Below are positions 15,940 to 24,832 of a stretch of 33,839 bases of DNA, in pieces. Numbering within the stretch: position 1 is the stretch's first letter; each line of letters starts with the position of its first letter. Under the pieces are notes generated by a model. It worked only from the letters and a program-made list of their open reading frames with translations. It was not told the origin of the DNA and searched no databases. The position numbers and the translations under genes were made by a program. Source of the DNA: Streptomyces ossamyceticus (GTDB lineage: Bacteria; Actinomycetota; Actinomycetes; Streptomycetales; Streptomycetaceae); NCBI RefSeq assembly GCF_001418475.1, contig NZ_LIQX01000025.1:1-33839 (forward strand). The letters run 5' to 3'.

Positions 15940-17523
15940 TCAGTTCCTGCTCAGCAGCCGTGTGGCGCCCGCGGCGACCGTCGTCGCGAGGATCCAGCCC
16001 AGCAGAATCACCACCACCGCGAGCCACTGCCAGCCGCCCCGCAGCTGCCAGTAGCCGACCTGGCCGAGGTCGATCACCGGGAGCAGCAGGTCCAGGGCGA
16101 ACAGTGTCGGACTCCAGTGCGGGTGCTCACCGGATTTCAACGGCGGATGGTCCGCGTGGGAGAAGGCGTACGAGGCGAGCGCCCACAGCAGAGCCATCCA
16201 GACCGCGGCCCGGCCCGGCCGGTAGCCGTACGCCACCGTCCAGTCCTGCGCGTAGCCCCACAGCTTGGCCGCGAGCGGCAGGTTCTCCCGGCGGTGGCGC
16301 TGCTTGGCGAGGAGCACGTCGCGGGCGCCCTCGTCGTCGCCACTGGCCCGCAGCACGGTCGCGAGCCGCTCGTACGGCTCCGGCTGGTACTCGGGGGTCG
16401 CCGCCGCCACCCACTCCAGCCGTCCGGCCAGCGGGAACCGGTCGCGGGGCACGAGGTTCTCGTACTGGAAGCCGCCCATCTGGAGGTTGCCGGGGCCCGG
16501 CCAGCTGTCCGCCCGGTCGATGAGGACCCCGACCCGGGCGCCCGACAGCACGACCTTGCCGCGCTCGGGCCGCTCGCCGAGGAAGCGCAGCTCGGGCACC
16601 TGGACCCGGCGCAGGGACAGTTCCTGTTCGTCCGTGAAGGTGAACCTGGCCCGCTCCAGGTCGACGGCGTCCCCGAAACGCCCGTCGTCCAGCCGTATCC
16701 CGCCCTGGCACTCGAACCGCTGGACGCGGGTGCCGCGCGCGGGTGTGCTGCCGCTGGTGTACAGCGGATTGCCGACGCCGGCGGGGGTCAGATAGAGGGT
16801 GCGCTCGACGGTCAGCTGCGGCGCGTTCAGGGCGAGGCGGCCGTAGGGGTTGGCGAGCCGGCTGCCGCGCAGGCTCAGCGAGGCGCCGACGGTCGCCCCA
16901 CGCAGACTCAGCTCCCCGTGCGACTCCAGCATCTCCGCCTGTACGTCCTGGGCGACGCTGAGACCGTCGGCGGAAAGGGAGCGGCCGTGCCGGTCGCGGT
17001 AGACGACCGCCTGGTTGAGCAGCAGATCGGTGCCGATGTGCGCGTCGGCGAGCCGCACCCCGTTGTGGAAGCGGCAGCGCGGCAGATGCAGATCGCCCTC
17101 GGTGTGCAGCCGGGCCGCCTCCAGCCGCGGCACCGAGCAGTCCACCAGCCGGATGGTGGTGAACCGGGCCTCCGGCACCAGGATCTCCTTCTCGAAGCGG
17201 CAGCCCTTCATCTCCACGTACGGCACCACCTGGCCGCCCGCCAGCTCCAGGACGCCCTTGACCTGCACGCCGACCAGCTTGAGCGCGGACACCCGGCCGG
17301 CCAGCGCGGGTGGCCCGTCCAGCAGCAGCCAGGCCACGATCCGGGCCCGTACCGTCCGCTCCGGGCCCCAGGGGTGGCCGCCGTGCGGATCGTCCTCGGC
17401 GGTGTCGCCGCTACGGAGGTCGTACACGCTGCCGTTGCGGAACGCCTGCCACATACCGGCCTCGGCGGCGGTGAGGTCGTCCGGGATGTCCCCGTCGTCC
17501 CGGATGGCGGCACCCTCGGTCAC
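15940..17523 (-). CDS. Membrane protein with pentapeptide/beta-helix-like repeats
   Basis: A 527-residue protein. After about 60 residues with MWQAFRNGSVYDLRSGD, residues ~70-380 form a long series of irregular strand-forming units (for example LKLVGVQVKGVLEL, LHLPRCRFHNGVRLADAHIGTD and GELSLRGATVGASLSL) resembling pentapeptide-type or other right-handed beta-helix repeats. A helical region with YERLATVLRASGDDEGARDVLLAKQ follows. Two membrane helices at the C-terminus (AAVWMALLWALASYAF and WLAVVVILLGWILATTVAAG) flank a short loop, so the repeat domain is probably cytoplasmic. I chose the GTG at 17523 because GGAAGGA is six bases upstream; a GTG at 17565 lacks a site. The function is unknown. 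It is divergent from hisD. Confidence 0.8.
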   Translation of the reverse strand: MTEGAAIRDDGDIPDDLTAAEAGMWQAFRNGSVYDLRSGDTAEDDPHGGHPWGPERTVRARIVAWLLLDGPPALAGRVSALKLVGVQVKGVLELAGGQVVPYVEMKGCRFEKEILVPEARFTTIRLVDCSVPRLEAARLHTEGDLHLPRCRFHNGVRLADAHIGTDLLLNQAVVYRDRHGRSLSADGLSVAQDVQAEMLESHGELSLRGATVGASLSLRGSRLANPYGRLALNAPQLTVERTLYLTPAGVGNPLYTSGSTPARGTRVQRFECQGGIRLDDGRFGDAVDLERARFTFTDEQELSLRRVQVPELRFLGERPERGKVVLSGARVGVLIDRADSWPGPGNLQMGGFQYENLVPRDRFPLAGRLEWVAAATPEYQPEPYERLATVLRASGDDEGARDVLLAKQRHRRENLPLAAKLWGYAQDWTVAYGYRPGRAAVWMALLWALASYAFSHADHPPLKSGEHPHWSPTLFALDLLLPVIDLGQVGYWQLRGGWQWLAVVVILLGWILATTVAAGATRLLSRN

Positions 17524-17693
17524 GGCTGTTCCTTCCTCCGTCTCCGTCACTCGTGTGTATCGCACAACAGTTCATGCTGGTGATGCCCGCTGAGTGACGC
17601 CCCGAACGCTAGACGTGAAGAGGATCTTCCGGGTTCTGCCGTCGACGCGTATCAGCCATTGGAACGCGCGGACAGCCGCCGACCGAGGTCTGA

Positions 17694-17699
17694 GAGAAT
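17694..17699 (+). promoter_or_regulatory. Candidate his operon -10 box
   Basis: GAGAAT lies seven bases before the hisD GTG. CGGACA at 17669-17674, 19 bases further upstream, is a poor -35 match. The geometry suggests a leaderless or nearly leaderless his mRNA. There is no run of His codons that would suggest a classical his attenuator in the 183-base gap. Confidence 0.4.
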
Positions 17700-17706
17700 T
17701 GGGCGT

Positions 17707-19029
17707 GTGATCTCCCGAATCGATCTGCGCGGCGACGCCCTCCCGAAGGGACCCGCCCTGCGCGACCTGCTGCCCCGAGCCGACTTCGACGTCTCGGCCG
17801 CCCTGGAGAAGGTGCGTCCGATCTGCGAGGCCGTGCATCATCGCGGGGACGCGGCGCTGATCGACTTCGCCGAGAAGTTCGACGGCGTACGCCTCACCTC
17901 CGTGCGGGTCCCGGCCGAGGCCCTCACGGACGCGCTGGACCAGCTCGATCCGGCCGTCCGCGCGGCGCTGGAGGAGTCCATCCGCCGCGCCCGCCTCGTC
18001 CACCGCGAGCAGCGCCGCGCCACGCACACCACCGAGGTCGTGCCCGGCGGCACCGTCACCGAGAAGTGGGTGCCGGTCGAGCGCGTCGGCCTCTACGCCC
18101 CCGGCGGCCGCTCGGTCTACCCCTCCTCCGTGATCATGAACGTGGTCCCGGCGCAGGAGGCGGGCGTCCCCTCGATCGCGCTGGCCTCGCCCGCGCAGGC
18201 CGAGTTCGACGGCCTGCCGCACCCCACGATCCTCGCCGCGTGCGCCCTCCTCGGCGTCGACGAGGTGTACGCGGCCGGCGGCGCCACCGCCGTCGCGATG
18301 TTCGCGTACGGCACCGAGTCCTGCCCGCCGGCCAACATGGTCACCGGGCCCGGCAACATCTGGGTGGCCGCCGCCAAGCGCTACTTCACCGGCGTCATCG
18401 GCATCGACTCCGAGGCCGGCCCCACCGAGATCGCGGTCCTCGCCGACGACACCGCCGACCCGGCGCACGTCGCCGCCGACCTGATCAGCCAGGCCGAGCA
18501 CGACCCGCTGGCCGCCGCCGTGCTCGTCACCGACTCCGTCGCACTCGCCGACGCCGTCGAGAAGGAACTGGGCCCGCAGATCGAGGCCACCAAGCACATC
18601 GAGGACCGGATCCGCCCCGCCCTCGCGGGCCGCCAGTCCGCGATCGTCCTGGTCGACGGCGTCGACGAGGGCCTGCGGGTCGTCAACGCCTACGGCGCCG
18701 AACACCTGGAGATCCAGACCGCGGACGCCACCGCCGTCGCCGAGCGCGTCGTCAACGCGGGCGCCGTCTTCATCGGCCCCTGGGCGCCGGTCTCGCTCGG
18801 CGACTACGCGGCGGGCTCCAACCACGTGCTCCCGACCGGAGGCTGCGCCTGTCACTCCTCCGGTCTGTCCGTCCAGTCCTTCCTGCGCGGCATCCACATC
18901 GTCGACTACACGCGGGACGCGCTGGCCGACGTCGCGCACCACGTGGTCACGCTGGCGGAGGCGGAGGACCTGCCCGCGCACGGCGCGGCGATCAAGGCAA
19001 GGTTCGGCTGGAAGGTACCTGGTCAGTGA
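17707..19029 (+). CDS. hisD: Histidinol dehydrogenase
   Basis: A 440-residue cytoplasmic enzyme that oxidises L-histidinol to L-histidine in two NAD-dependent steps. Conserved features include the [19 protein letters not shown] region, [31 protein letters not shown], the zinc-ligand motif [20 protein letters not shown], and the C-terminal [10 protein letters not shown]. Length and order are normal for HisD. The GTG at 17707 begins [15 protein letters not shown]; no Shine-Dalgarno sequence is obvious, consistent with the -10-like GAGAAT close to the start. It is the first gene of the his operon, and its TGA overlaps the hisC start (GTGA). Confidence 0.98.
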   Translation: MISRIDLRGDALPKGPALRDLLPRADFDVSAALEKVRPICEAVHHRGDAALIDFAEKFDGVRLTSVRVPAEALTDALDQLDPAVRAALEESIRRARLVHREQRRATHTTEVVPGGTVTEKWVPVERVGLYAPGGRSVYPSSVIMNVVPAQEAGVPSIALASPAQAEFDGLPHPTILAACALLGVDEVYAAGGATAVAMFAYGTESCPPANMVTGPGNIWVAAAKRYFTGVIGIDSEAGPTEIAVLADDTADPAHVAADLISQAEHDPLAAAVLVTDSVALADAVEKELGPQIEATKHIEDRIRPALAGRQSAIVLVDGVDEGLRVVNAYGAEHLEIQTADATAVAERVVNAGAVFIGPWAPVSLGDYAAGSNHVLPTGGCACHSSGLSVQSFLRGIHIVDYTRDALADVAHHVVTLAEAEDLPAHGAAIKARFGWKVPGQ

Positions 19030-20165
19030 GCTTCGGAATCGACGATCTCCCCGTCCGGGACGAACTGCGCGGCAAGAGCCCCTACGGCGCGCCCCAGCTC
19101 GACGTCCCGGTACGGCTGAACACCAACGAGAACCCCTACCCCCTGCCCGAACCGCTGGTCGAGCGGATCGCGGAGCGGGTGCGCGAGGCGGCACGGAACC
19201 TCAACCGCTACCCCGACCGGGACGCGGTGGAGCTGCGGACCCGGCTCGCCGAGTACCTGACGCGGACCTCCGGGTTCGCCGTGGACGTGACGAACGTCTG
19301 GGCGGCCAACGGCTCCAACGAGGTCATCCAGCAGCTGCTGCAGACCTTCGGCGGCCCCGGCCGCACGGCCATCGGCTTCGAGCCGTCGTACTCGATGCAC
19401 GGACTCATCGCGCGGGGCACCGGCACCGGCTGGATCTCCGGCCCCCGGGGCGACGACTTCACGATCGACCTCGCGGCGGCCGAGCGGGCCGTCGCCGAGC
19501 ACCGGCCCGACGTCGTCTTCGTGACCACCCCCAACAACCCCACGGGCAACGCGGTCCCCCGGGAGACGGTCCTCGCCCTGTACGAGGCCGCCCAGGCGGC
19601 GAAGCCGTCCATGGTCGTGGTCGACGAGGCCTACGTCGAGTTCAGCCACGGCGACTCCCTGTTGCCGCTGCTCGAAGGACGGCCGAATCTCGTAGTCTCG
19701 CGCACCATGTCCAAGGCCTTCGGCGCCGCCGGACTGCGCCTCGGCTACCTCGCCGCCCACCCGGCGGTCGTGGACGCGGTCCAGCTCGTACGGCTGCCGT
19801 ACCACCTCTCCGCCGTCACCCAGGCGACCGCCCTGGCCGCCCTGGAGCACACCGACACCCTCCTCGGCTATGTCGAGCAGCTGAAGGCGGAGCGGGACCG
19901 GCTGGTCGTCGAGCTGCGCGCCCTCGGCTACGACGTCACCGAGTCCGACGCCAACTTCGTGCAGTTCGGGACGTTCGACGACGCGCACAAGATGTGGCGG
20001 AAGATCCTCGACCGGGGCGTCCTGGTCCGGGACAACGGCGTACCGGGTTGGCTGCGGGTGACCGCCGGAACCCCGGCCGAGAACGACGCGTTCCTCGACG
20101 CGGTACGTGAACTAGTGAGCCATGTGGGGGACACCCCCACACCCCCGGAGGAGCAGAGCGCATGA
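19026..20165 (+). CDS. hisC: Histidinol-phosphate aminotransferase
   Basis: A 379-residue PLP-dependent class I/II aminotransferase that converts imidazole-acetol phosphate and glutamate to histidinol phosphate. Characteristic motifs are [12 protein letters not shown] near the N-terminus, [45 protein letters not shown], and the PLP-lysine motif [17 protein letters not shown], with [17 protein letters not shown] at the end. The GTG start shares four bases with the hisD stop, and the TGA shares four bases with the hisB ATG, so translation is probably coupled through the operon. Confidence 0.97.
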   Translation: MSFGIDDLPVRDELRGKSPYGAPQLDVPVRLNTNENPYPLPEPLVERIAERVREAARNLNRYPDRDAVELRTRLAEYLTRTSGFAVDVTNVWAANGSNEVIQQLLQTFGGPGRTAIGFEPSYSMHGLIARGTGTGWISGPRGDDFTIDLAAAERAVAEHRPDVVFVTTPNNPTGNAVPRETVLALYEAAQAAKPSMVVVDEAYVEFSHGDSLLPLLEGRPNLVVSRTMSKAFGAAGLRLGYLAAHPAVVDAVQLVRLPYHLSAVTQATALAALEHTDTLLGYVEQLKAERDRLVVELRALGYDVTESDANFVQFGTFDDAHKMWRKILDRGVLVRDNGVPGWLRVTAGTPAENDAFLDAVRELVSHVGDTPTPPEEQSA

Positions 20166-20755
20166 ACCGCGTTGGACGCGTGGAGCGAGTCACCAAGGAG
20201 ACGTCGGTCGTCGTGGAGATAAACCTCGACGGCACCGGCCGCACCGAGATCTCCACCGGGGTCGGCTTCTACGACCACATGCTCGACCAGCTCGGCCGAC
20301 ACGGTCTGTTCGACCTGACCGTGAAGACCGACGGCGACCTGCACATCGACTCCCACCACACCATCGAGGACACCGCCCTCGCACTGGGCGCCGCCTTCAA
20401 GCAGGCCCTCGGCGACAAGGTGGGCATCTACCGCTTCGGCAACTGCACGGTCCCGCTGGACGAGTCCCTCGCCCAGGTCACCGTCGACCTCTCCGGCCGC
20501 CCCTACCTCGTGCACACCGAGCCCGAGAAGATGGCGCCGATGATCGGCGAGTACGACACCACGATGACCCGGCACATCCTGGAGTCCTTCGTCGCCCAGG
20601 CCCAGATCGCGCTGCACGTGCACGTGCCGTACGGGCGCAACGCCCACCACATCGTCGAGTGCCAGTTCAAGGCGCTGGCCCGCGCCCTGCGCTACGCCTC
20701 CGAGCGCGACCCGCGCGCGGCCGGGATCCTGCCCTCCACGAAGGGCGCGCTGTGA
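20162..20755 (+). CDS. hisB: Imidazoleglycerol-phosphate dehydratase
   Basis: A 197-residue monofunctional dehydratase that turns imidazoleglycerol phosphate into imidazole-acetol phosphate. Diagnostic sequences are [16 protein letters not shown], the manganese-binding [24 protein letters not shown], and [17 protein letters not shown] near the end. The length fits the dehydratase domain alone; there is no fused histidinol-phosphatase as in enterobacteria, so that step must come from another gene. The ATG at 20162 overlaps the hisC stop (ATGA) and the gene ends in a GTGA overlap with the next small gene. Confidence 0.97.
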   Translation: MNRVGRVERVTKETSVVVEINLDGTGRTEISTGVGFYDHMLDQLGRHGLFDLTVKTDGDLHIDSHHTIEDTALALGAAFKQALGDKVGIYRFGNCTVPLDESLAQVTVDLSGRPYLVHTEPEKMAPMIGEYDTTMTRHILESFVAQAQIALHVHVPYGRNAHHIVECQFKALARALRYASERDPRAAGILPSTKGAL

Positions 20756-20916
20756 ACAGCCTCTCGACCATCCTGATCGTCGTCGGTCTGTTCCTGGTCG
20801 GCGGGATCATCTCCTTCGTCAAGCAGAAGATGCCGAAGGGCCTCATCGTGCTGCTCTCCCTCGCCGCCGCGATGTGCCTCGTCGCGGGCGTCATGAGGCT
20901 GGAGGTGTGGAATTGA
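20752..20916 (+). CDS. 54-residue membrane protein within the his operon
   Basis: A very small gene of 55 codons locked between hisB and hisH by 4-base overlaps: GTGA with the hisB stop and TTGA with the hisH start. The product begins [18 protein letters not shown] and has two membrane helices (about residues 5-22 and 31-47) joined by a basic turn, FVKQKMPKG, ending MRLEVWN. The hairpin topology suggests both ends on the same side of the membrane. I do not recognise it as a known his enzyme or transporter. Exact coupling on both sides argues that it is a real translated gene. Its role in histidine metabolism is unproven. Confidence 0.8.
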   Translation: MNSLSTILIVVGLFLVGGIISFVKQKMPKGLIVLLSLAAAMCLVAGVMRLEVWN

Positions 20917-21590
20917 GCACCGAGAACACGGGACCGGCGACCACCACGACCACTCCCGCCAAACACGTCGTCGTCTTCGACTACGGCTTCGGCAACGTCC
21001 GCTCCGCCGAGCGTGCCCTCGCGCGCGCGGGAGCCGACGTCGAGATAACGCGTGACTTCGACAAGGCGATGAACGCGGACGGGCTGCTGGTGCCCGGCGT
21101 CGGCGCCTTCGCCGCCTGCATGAAGGGGCTGAAGGAGGCGCGCGGCGACTGGATCATCGACCGCAGGCTCGCCGGCGGACGCCCGGTCATGGGCATCTGC
21201 GTCGGCATGCAGATCCTCTTCGCGCGGGGCATCGAGCACGGTGTGGAGACCGAGGGCCTCGACGAGTGGCCCGGCGCGGTCGAGCCGCTCCAGGCCGAGA
21301 TCGTGCCCCACATGGGCTGGAACACCGTCGACGCCCCGGCCGGCTCGGAGCTGTTCGCCGGCCTCGACGCCGACGCCCGCTTCTACTTCGTGCACTCCTA
21401 CGCCGTCCACGACTGGTCCATGGAGACGCACAACCCCCACATCACCGCGCCCAAGGTCACCTGGTCGACGCACGGCAAGCCCTTCGTGGCGGCCGTCGAG
21501 AACGGCGCCCTGTGGGCCACGCAGTTCCACCCCGAGAAGTCCGGCGACGCCGGAGCCCAGCTGCTGACCAACTGGATCGGAACCCTGTAG
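20913..21590 (+). CDS. hisH: Imidazole glycerol phosphate synthase, glutaminase subunit
   Basis: A 225-residue class I glutamine amidotransferase that supplies ammonia to HisF. The catalytic triad is visible: C96 in MGICVGMQ and H206/E208 in [24 protein letters not shown] and [13 protein letters not shown] mark the N-terminal fold. The N-terminus carries a Thr-rich extension (ATTTTTPAK) of about 15 residues. I chose the TTG at 20913: GGAGG is seven bases upstream, TTGA overlaps the preceding stop, and the in-frame GTG at 20907 is too close to the ribosome site. Starting at the rare TTG is unusual among its neighbours. priA begins three bases after the stop. Confidence 0.95.
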   Translation: MSTENTGPATTTTTPAKHVVVFDYGFGNVRSAERALARAGADVEITRDFDKAMNADGLLVPGVGAFAACMKGLKEARGDWIIDRRLAGGRPVMGICVGMQILFARGIEHGVETEGLDEWPGAVEPLQAEIVPHMGWNTVDAPAGSELFAGLDADARFYFVHSYAVHDWSMETHNPHITAPKVTWSTHGKPFVAAVENGALWATQFHPEKSGDAGAQLLTNWIGTL

Positions 21591-21593
21591 ACC

Positions 21594-22319
21594 ATGGCAA
21601 AGCTCGAACTCCTCCCCGCCGTCGACGTCCGCGACGGCCAGGCCGTCCGCCTCGTGCACGGCGAGTCCGGAACGGAGACCTCCTACGGCTCCCCGCTGGA
21701 GGCCGCCCTCTCCTGGCAGCGGGCGGGCGCCGAGTGGCTGCACCTGGTCGACCTCGACGCAGCGTTCGGCACCGGCGACAACCGTGAGCTGGTCGCCGAG
21801 GTCACCCGGGCCATGGACATCAAGGTCGAGCTGTCCGGCGGCATCCGGGACGACGCCTCCCTGGAGAAGGCCCTCGCCACCGGCTGCACCCGCGTCAACC
21901 TCGGCACCGCCGCCCTGGAGAGCCCCGAGTGGGTCGCCAAGGTCATCGCCGAGCACGGCGACCGGATCGCGGTCGGCCTGGACGTGCGCGGCACGACCCT
22001 CAAGGGCCGCGGCTGGACCCGCGACGGCGGCGACCTCTACGAGACGCTGGCGCGCCTCGACAAGGAGGGCTGCGCCCGGTACGTCGTCACCGACATCGCC
22101 AAGGACGGCACTCTCCAGGGCCCCAACCTGGAGCTGCTGCGCAACGTCTGCGCGGTCACCGACCGCCCGGTCGTGGCGTCCGGCGGCGTGTCGTCCCTCG
22201 ACGACCTCCGCGCGATCGCCGAGCTGGTACCCCTCGGTGTCGAGGGCTCCATCGTCGGGAAGGCCCTGTACGCGAAGGCGTTCACCCTGGAAGAGGCCCT
22301 GGAGGCTGTGTCGTCATGA
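21594..22319 (+). CDS. priA: PriA: bifunctional ProFAR isomerase / phosphoribosylanthranilate isomerase
   Basis: A 241-residue TIM-barrel enzyme. It catalyses the HisA isomerisation in histidine synthesis and, in actinobacteria, the TrpF isomerisation in tryptophan synthesis. Catalytic aspartates are at D11 ([10 protein letters not shown]) and D130 (GLDVRGTTL), matching the known positions in S. coelicolor PriA, and the GRGW segment at 138-141 corresponds to the loop that rearranges for the two substrates. No separate trpF is present in the trp genes of this window, which supports the dual role. The ATG at 21594 has only a weak ribosome site, and TGA overlaps the next gene (ATGA). Confidence 0.96.
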   Translation: MAKLELLPAVDVRDGQAVRLVHGESGTETSYGSPLEAALSWQRAGAEWLHLVDLDAAFGTGDNRELVAEVTRAMDIKVELSGGIRDDASLEKALATGCTRVNLGTAALESPEWVAKVIAEHGDRIAVGLDVRGTTLKGRGWTRDGGDLYETLARLDKEGCARYVVTDIAKDGTLQGPNLELLRNVCAVTDRPVVASGGVSSLDDLRAIAELVPLGVEGSIVGKALYAKAFTLEEALEAVSS

Positions 22320-22720
22320 CGTCCGATGCCGTGCGGCGAGTGCAGAGCGGGAGTCCCTGGGAGGAGTCCTTCGGCTCCGCGCGAGCCGTCGCGGCGGGCG
22401 ACCGCGTGCTGGTGGCGGGCACCACGTCCTTCAAGGGCGACGTGCTGTACGGGGAGGGCGACCCGTACGAACAGGCAAAGGTGGCCTTCACCAGCGCGGT
22501 CGAGGCGCTCGGTGAGTTCGGGCTCGGCGCCGAGTCCGTGATCCGGACGAGGATGTACCTGGCGCACCTGCGGGACGTCGACGCGGTCGGGCGGGCCCAC
22601 CGGGAACTGTTCGAGCCCGTGCGTCCCGCCGCGACCCTGCTGGTCGTGGACGGTTTCTTCGACCCGCGCATCCTCGTCGAAGTAGAAGTCGAAGCATTCA
22701 AGGGCCAGAGGCCTTCCTGA
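22316..22720 (+). CDS. RidA/YjgF/YER057c-family protein
   Basis: A 134-residue protein of the RidA superfamily. The conserved arginine is R103 in [25 protein letters not shown], with the family glutamate at 122 or 124; [17 protein letters not shown] and VIRTRMYL are typical of the fold. The family forms trimers, and active members hydrolyse reactive enamine/imine intermediates, protecting PLP enzymes; other subgroups have unknown tasks. Its ATG overlaps the priA stop, so it is translated with the his enzymes. A role in cleaning up a pathway intermediate is inference. Confidence 0.9.
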   Translation: MTSDAVRRVQSGSPWEESFGSARAVAAGDRVLVAGTTSFKGDVLYGEGDPYEQAKVAFTSAVEALGEFGLGAESVIRTRMYLAHLRDVDAVGRAHRELFEPVRPAATLLVVDGFFDPRILVEVEVEAFKGQRPS

Positions 22721-22735
22721 AGGAGCCGTGGATTC

Positions 22736-23491
22736 ATGACCCTGGCGGTCCGAGTCATCCCCTGCCTGGACGTGGACAACGGCCGGGTCGTCAAGGGAGT
22801 CAACTTCCAGAACCTGCGTGACGCGGGCGACCCGGTCGAAATGGCCAAGGTGTACGACGCCGAGGGCGCCGACGAGCTGACGTTCCTCGACATCACCGCG
22901 TCCTCCGGCAACCGCGAGACCACCTACGACGTGGTGCGCCGCACCGCCGAGCAGGTCTTCATCCCGCTGACCGTCGGCGGCGGCGTCCGCACCGCCGAGG
23001 ACGTCGACAAGCTGCTGCGGGCGGGCGCGGACAAGGTCGGCGTGAACACCGCGGCGATCGCCCGCCCCGACCTGATCCGCGAGATCGCCGAGCGCTTCGG
23101 CCGCCAGGTCCTGGTCCTGTCCGTGGACGCCCGGCGCACGGAGTCCGGCTCCTTCGAGGTCACCACCCACGGCGGCCGCAAGGGCACGGGCATCGACGCC
23201 GTCGAGTGGGCCCACCGGGCCGCCGAGCTGGGCGCCGGGGAGATCCTGCTCAACTCGATGGACGCGGACGGCACGAAGGACGGCTACGACCTGGAGATGA
23301 TCACCGCCGTCCGCAAGCACGTCACGGTCCCCGTCATCGCCTCCGGCGGCGCGGGCAGGCTCACGGACTTCCCCCCGGCCATCGAGGCGGGCGCCGACGC
23401 CGTCCTCGCCGCCTCGGTCTTCCACTTCGGCGACCTCCGCATCGGCGAGGTCAAGAACGCGCTCAGGGAAGCGGGCCACCCGGTGCGGTGA
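22736..23491 (+). CDS. hisF: Imidazole glycerol phosphate synthase, cyclase subunit
   Basis: A 251-residue TIM-barrel cyclase that combines PRFAR with ammonia from HisH to give imidazoleglycerol phosphate and AICAR. Catalytic aspartates are D12 ([15 protein letters not shown]) and D131 (LVLSVDARR). [38 protein letters not shown] and VIASGGAG are standard HisF elements. The ATG at 22736 has AAGGAG ten bases upstream. It is the last gene of the his operon and is followed by a strong hairpin terminator; hisI lies separately at 24357. Confidence 0.98.
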   Translation: MTLAVRVIPCLDVDNGRVVKGVNFQNLRDAGDPVEMAKVYDAEGADELTFLDITASSGNRETTYDVVRRTAEQVFIPLTVGGGVRTAEDVDKLLRAGADKVGVNTAAIARPDLIREIAERFGRQVLVLSVDARRTESGSFEVTTHGGRKGTGIDAVEWAHRAAELGAGEILLNSMDADGTKDGYDLEMITAVRKHVTVPVIASGGAGRLTDFPPAIEAGADAVLAASVFHFGDLRIGEVKNALREAGHPVR

Positions 23492-23510
23492 CCCCGCCGC
23501 GGTCATGACG

Positions 23511-23547
23511 GGCTGAGCCCCGGTCACTGGGTGGCCGGGGCTCAGCC
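23511..23547. terminator. his operon terminator (bidirectional)
   Basis: GGCTGAGCCCCGG (23511-23523) pairs perfectly with CCGGGGCTCAGCC (23535-23547). The stem can extend inward with a wobble pair. It lies 19 bases after the hisF stop and just before the 3' end of the minus-strand gene at 23577. Confidence 0.9.
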
Positions 23548-23576
23548 GTGGGCACGGCAGCCGGGACGGAGCCCGG

Positions 23577-24212
23577 TCAGATGCCCAGCTGCTTGGTCTC
23601 GTGGAGTTTGGCGATCGCTTCCTTCTCGCCGTCCAGTTCCACGTCGGCGACCTGCTGGCGGCCGTAGAGGAACAGCAGCAGCTCCGACGGCTCGCCGGTG
23701 ACCGTGACGACCGGGGTCCCCCGGTGGGCCACCGCCGTACGGCCGTCCGGGCGGCGCAGGACCAGACCGGTGGGGGAACCCCGGCCCATGAGGCGGGAGG
23801 TGCGCTCCAGCCGGGACCACAGGGCGTCCTGGAAGACATGGTCGAGTTCACGCGGCGACCAGTCGGGCCGGGCGCGGCGGATGTCCTCGGTGTGGACGTA
23901 GAACTCGATCGTGTTGGACGCCTCGTCGATCTGCTTGAGGGAGAAGGGCGAGAAACGCGGCGGGCCGGTACGGACGAGCTGGATCAGCTCCTCGTACGGC
24001 TTCGCGGCGAACTCCGCCATCACCCGGTCCAGGCGGGAGGCGAGCTGCTTGATGAGGATGCCCCCGGCGGCGTCGGGGCGACGCTCGCGCACCACCACAT
24101 GCGCGGCCAGATCCCGGGTCGTCCAGCCCTCGCACAGGGTGGGGGCATCGGGGCCCGAAGTCTCCAACAGGTCGGCGAAGAGGAGCCGTTCACGCTTGGC
24201 ATGGGTCGACAT
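23577..24212 (-). CDS. TIGR03085 family protein (mycothiol-dependent/DinB-like fold)
   Basis: A 211-residue protein of the actinobacterial TIGR03085 group, related to maleylpyruvate isomerase N-terminal (mycothiol-dependent, DinB-like) domains. The start [40 protein letters not shown] and [16 protein letters not shown] are characteristic; the histidines H38 and H127 in these segments are candidates for metal binding. The ATG at 24212 has no ribosome-binding site, but TAGGCT is six bases upstream, suggesting a leaderless message. It interrupts the his genes on the opposite strand, between hisF and hisI. Its enzymatic activity, if any, is unknown. Confidence 0.88.
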   Translation of the reverse strand: MSTHAKRERLLFADLLETSGPDAPTLCEGWTTRDLAAHVVVRERRPDAAGGILIKQLASRLDRVMAEFAAKPYEELIQLVRTGPPRFSPFSLKQIDEASNTIEFYVHTEDIRRARPDWSPRELDHVFQDALWSRLERTSRLMGRGSPTGLVLRRPDGRTAVAHRGTPVVTVTGEPSELLLFLYGRQQVADVELDGEKEAIAKLHETKQLGI

Positions 24213-24218
24213 GCCGCC

Positions 24219-24224
24219 AGCCTA
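24219..24224 (-). promoter_or_regulatory. Candidate -10 box for leaderless TIGR03085 mRNA
   Basis: TAGGCT on the minus strand (24224 to 24219) is six bases before the ATG at 24212. There is no Shine-Dalgarno sequence. Confidence 0.5.
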
Positions 24225-24343
24225 CGACCGCCGCCCCCGGCAGCCCAGGGCAGGCCCCCGCCGACGCGCGGCCGGGCCGGTTGTTCGTACGACGATACGG
24301 TCCGGCCTGTGGACAACGGGCGGGGCCGTTCGCCGCGGCGCGG

Positions 24344-24349
24344 CACAAT
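24344..24349 (+). promoter_or_regulatory. Candidate -10 box for leaderless hisI mRNA
   Basis: CACAAT ends seven bases before the hisI ATG at 24357. No ribosome-binding site is present and no clear -35 box can be chosen. An identical hexamer with identical spacing precedes the DUF2752 gene at 27538. Confidence 0.45.
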
Positions 24350-24356
24350 GGCACGC

Positions 24357-24821
24357 ATGACCAGCACGCCGTCCCCCAGCAGCCCCAGCGGTCCCGGAGC
24401 CCCCAGCGGTCCCGGAGCACCGAGCGGCCCCGGCGCTCCCAGCGCGCTGGACCCCGAGATCGCCGCGCGCCTCAAGCGCAGCGCCGACGGGCTCCTGCCC
24501 GCCATCGCCCAGCAGTACGACACCGGCGAGGTGCTCATGCTCGGCTGGATGGACGACGAGGCGCTCCACCGCACCCTCACCACCGGACGCTGCACCTACT
24601 GGTCACGCAGTCGACGCGAGTACTGGGTGAAGGGCGACACCTCCGGCCACTTCCAGTGGGTGAGGTCGGTCGCCCTGGACTGTGACGCCGACACGGTCCT
24701 CGTCAAGGTCGACCAGGTCGGCGCCGCCTGCCACACCGGCGCCCGCACCTGCTTCGACGAGGACGTCCTCAAGGCTGTCGAGGGCGGCGCCGATTCCGGC
24801 GTACCGCCACTGGATCAGTAA
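24357..24821 (+). CDS. hisI: Phosphoribosyl-AMP cyclohydrolase
   Basis: A 154-residue monofunctional cyclohydrolase that opens the adenine ring of phosphoribosyl-AMP in histidine synthesis. Core motifs are [35 protein letters not shown], the metal-binding [11 protein letters not shown], and the zinc cysteines in [11 protein letters not shown]. There is no fused HisE domain. The N-terminus has an unusual low-complexity tail with three copies of SGPGAP (residues 11-28) encoded by an 18-bp tandem repeat. The start at 24357 rather than the ATG at 24348 is chosen from the CACAAT spacing. trpE follows 11 bases after the stop, so hisI and trpE are probably cotranscribed. Confidence 0.95.
   Translation: MTSTPSPSSPSGPGAPSGPGAPSGPGAPSALDPEIAARLKRSADGLLPAIAQQYDTGEVLMLGWMDDEALHRTLTTGRCTYWSRSRREYWVKGDTSGHFQWVRSVALDCDADTVLVKVDQVGAACHTGARTCFDEDVLKAVEGGADSGVPPLDQ
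24387..24440. repeat. hisI: 18-bp tandem repeat in hisI
   Basis: Three 18-bp units (24387-24404, 24405-24422, 24423-24440), the first two differing at two positions, encode SGPGAP three times in the disordered HisI N-terminus. Copy-number variation between strains would keep the frame. Confidence 0.9.
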
Positions 24822-24832
24822 GGTCAGCCGCC

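Noticed and set aside
15917..15940. Plus-strand intrinsic terminator (hairpin followed by TTTT)
   Set aside because: No plus-strand gene ends here. The hairpin is better explained as the 3' structure of the minus-strand gene ending at 15940.
17524..17706. Search for a his leader peptide or T-box before hisD
   Set aside because: There is no run of His codons and no T-box-like sequence; the gap holds a divergent promoter region only.
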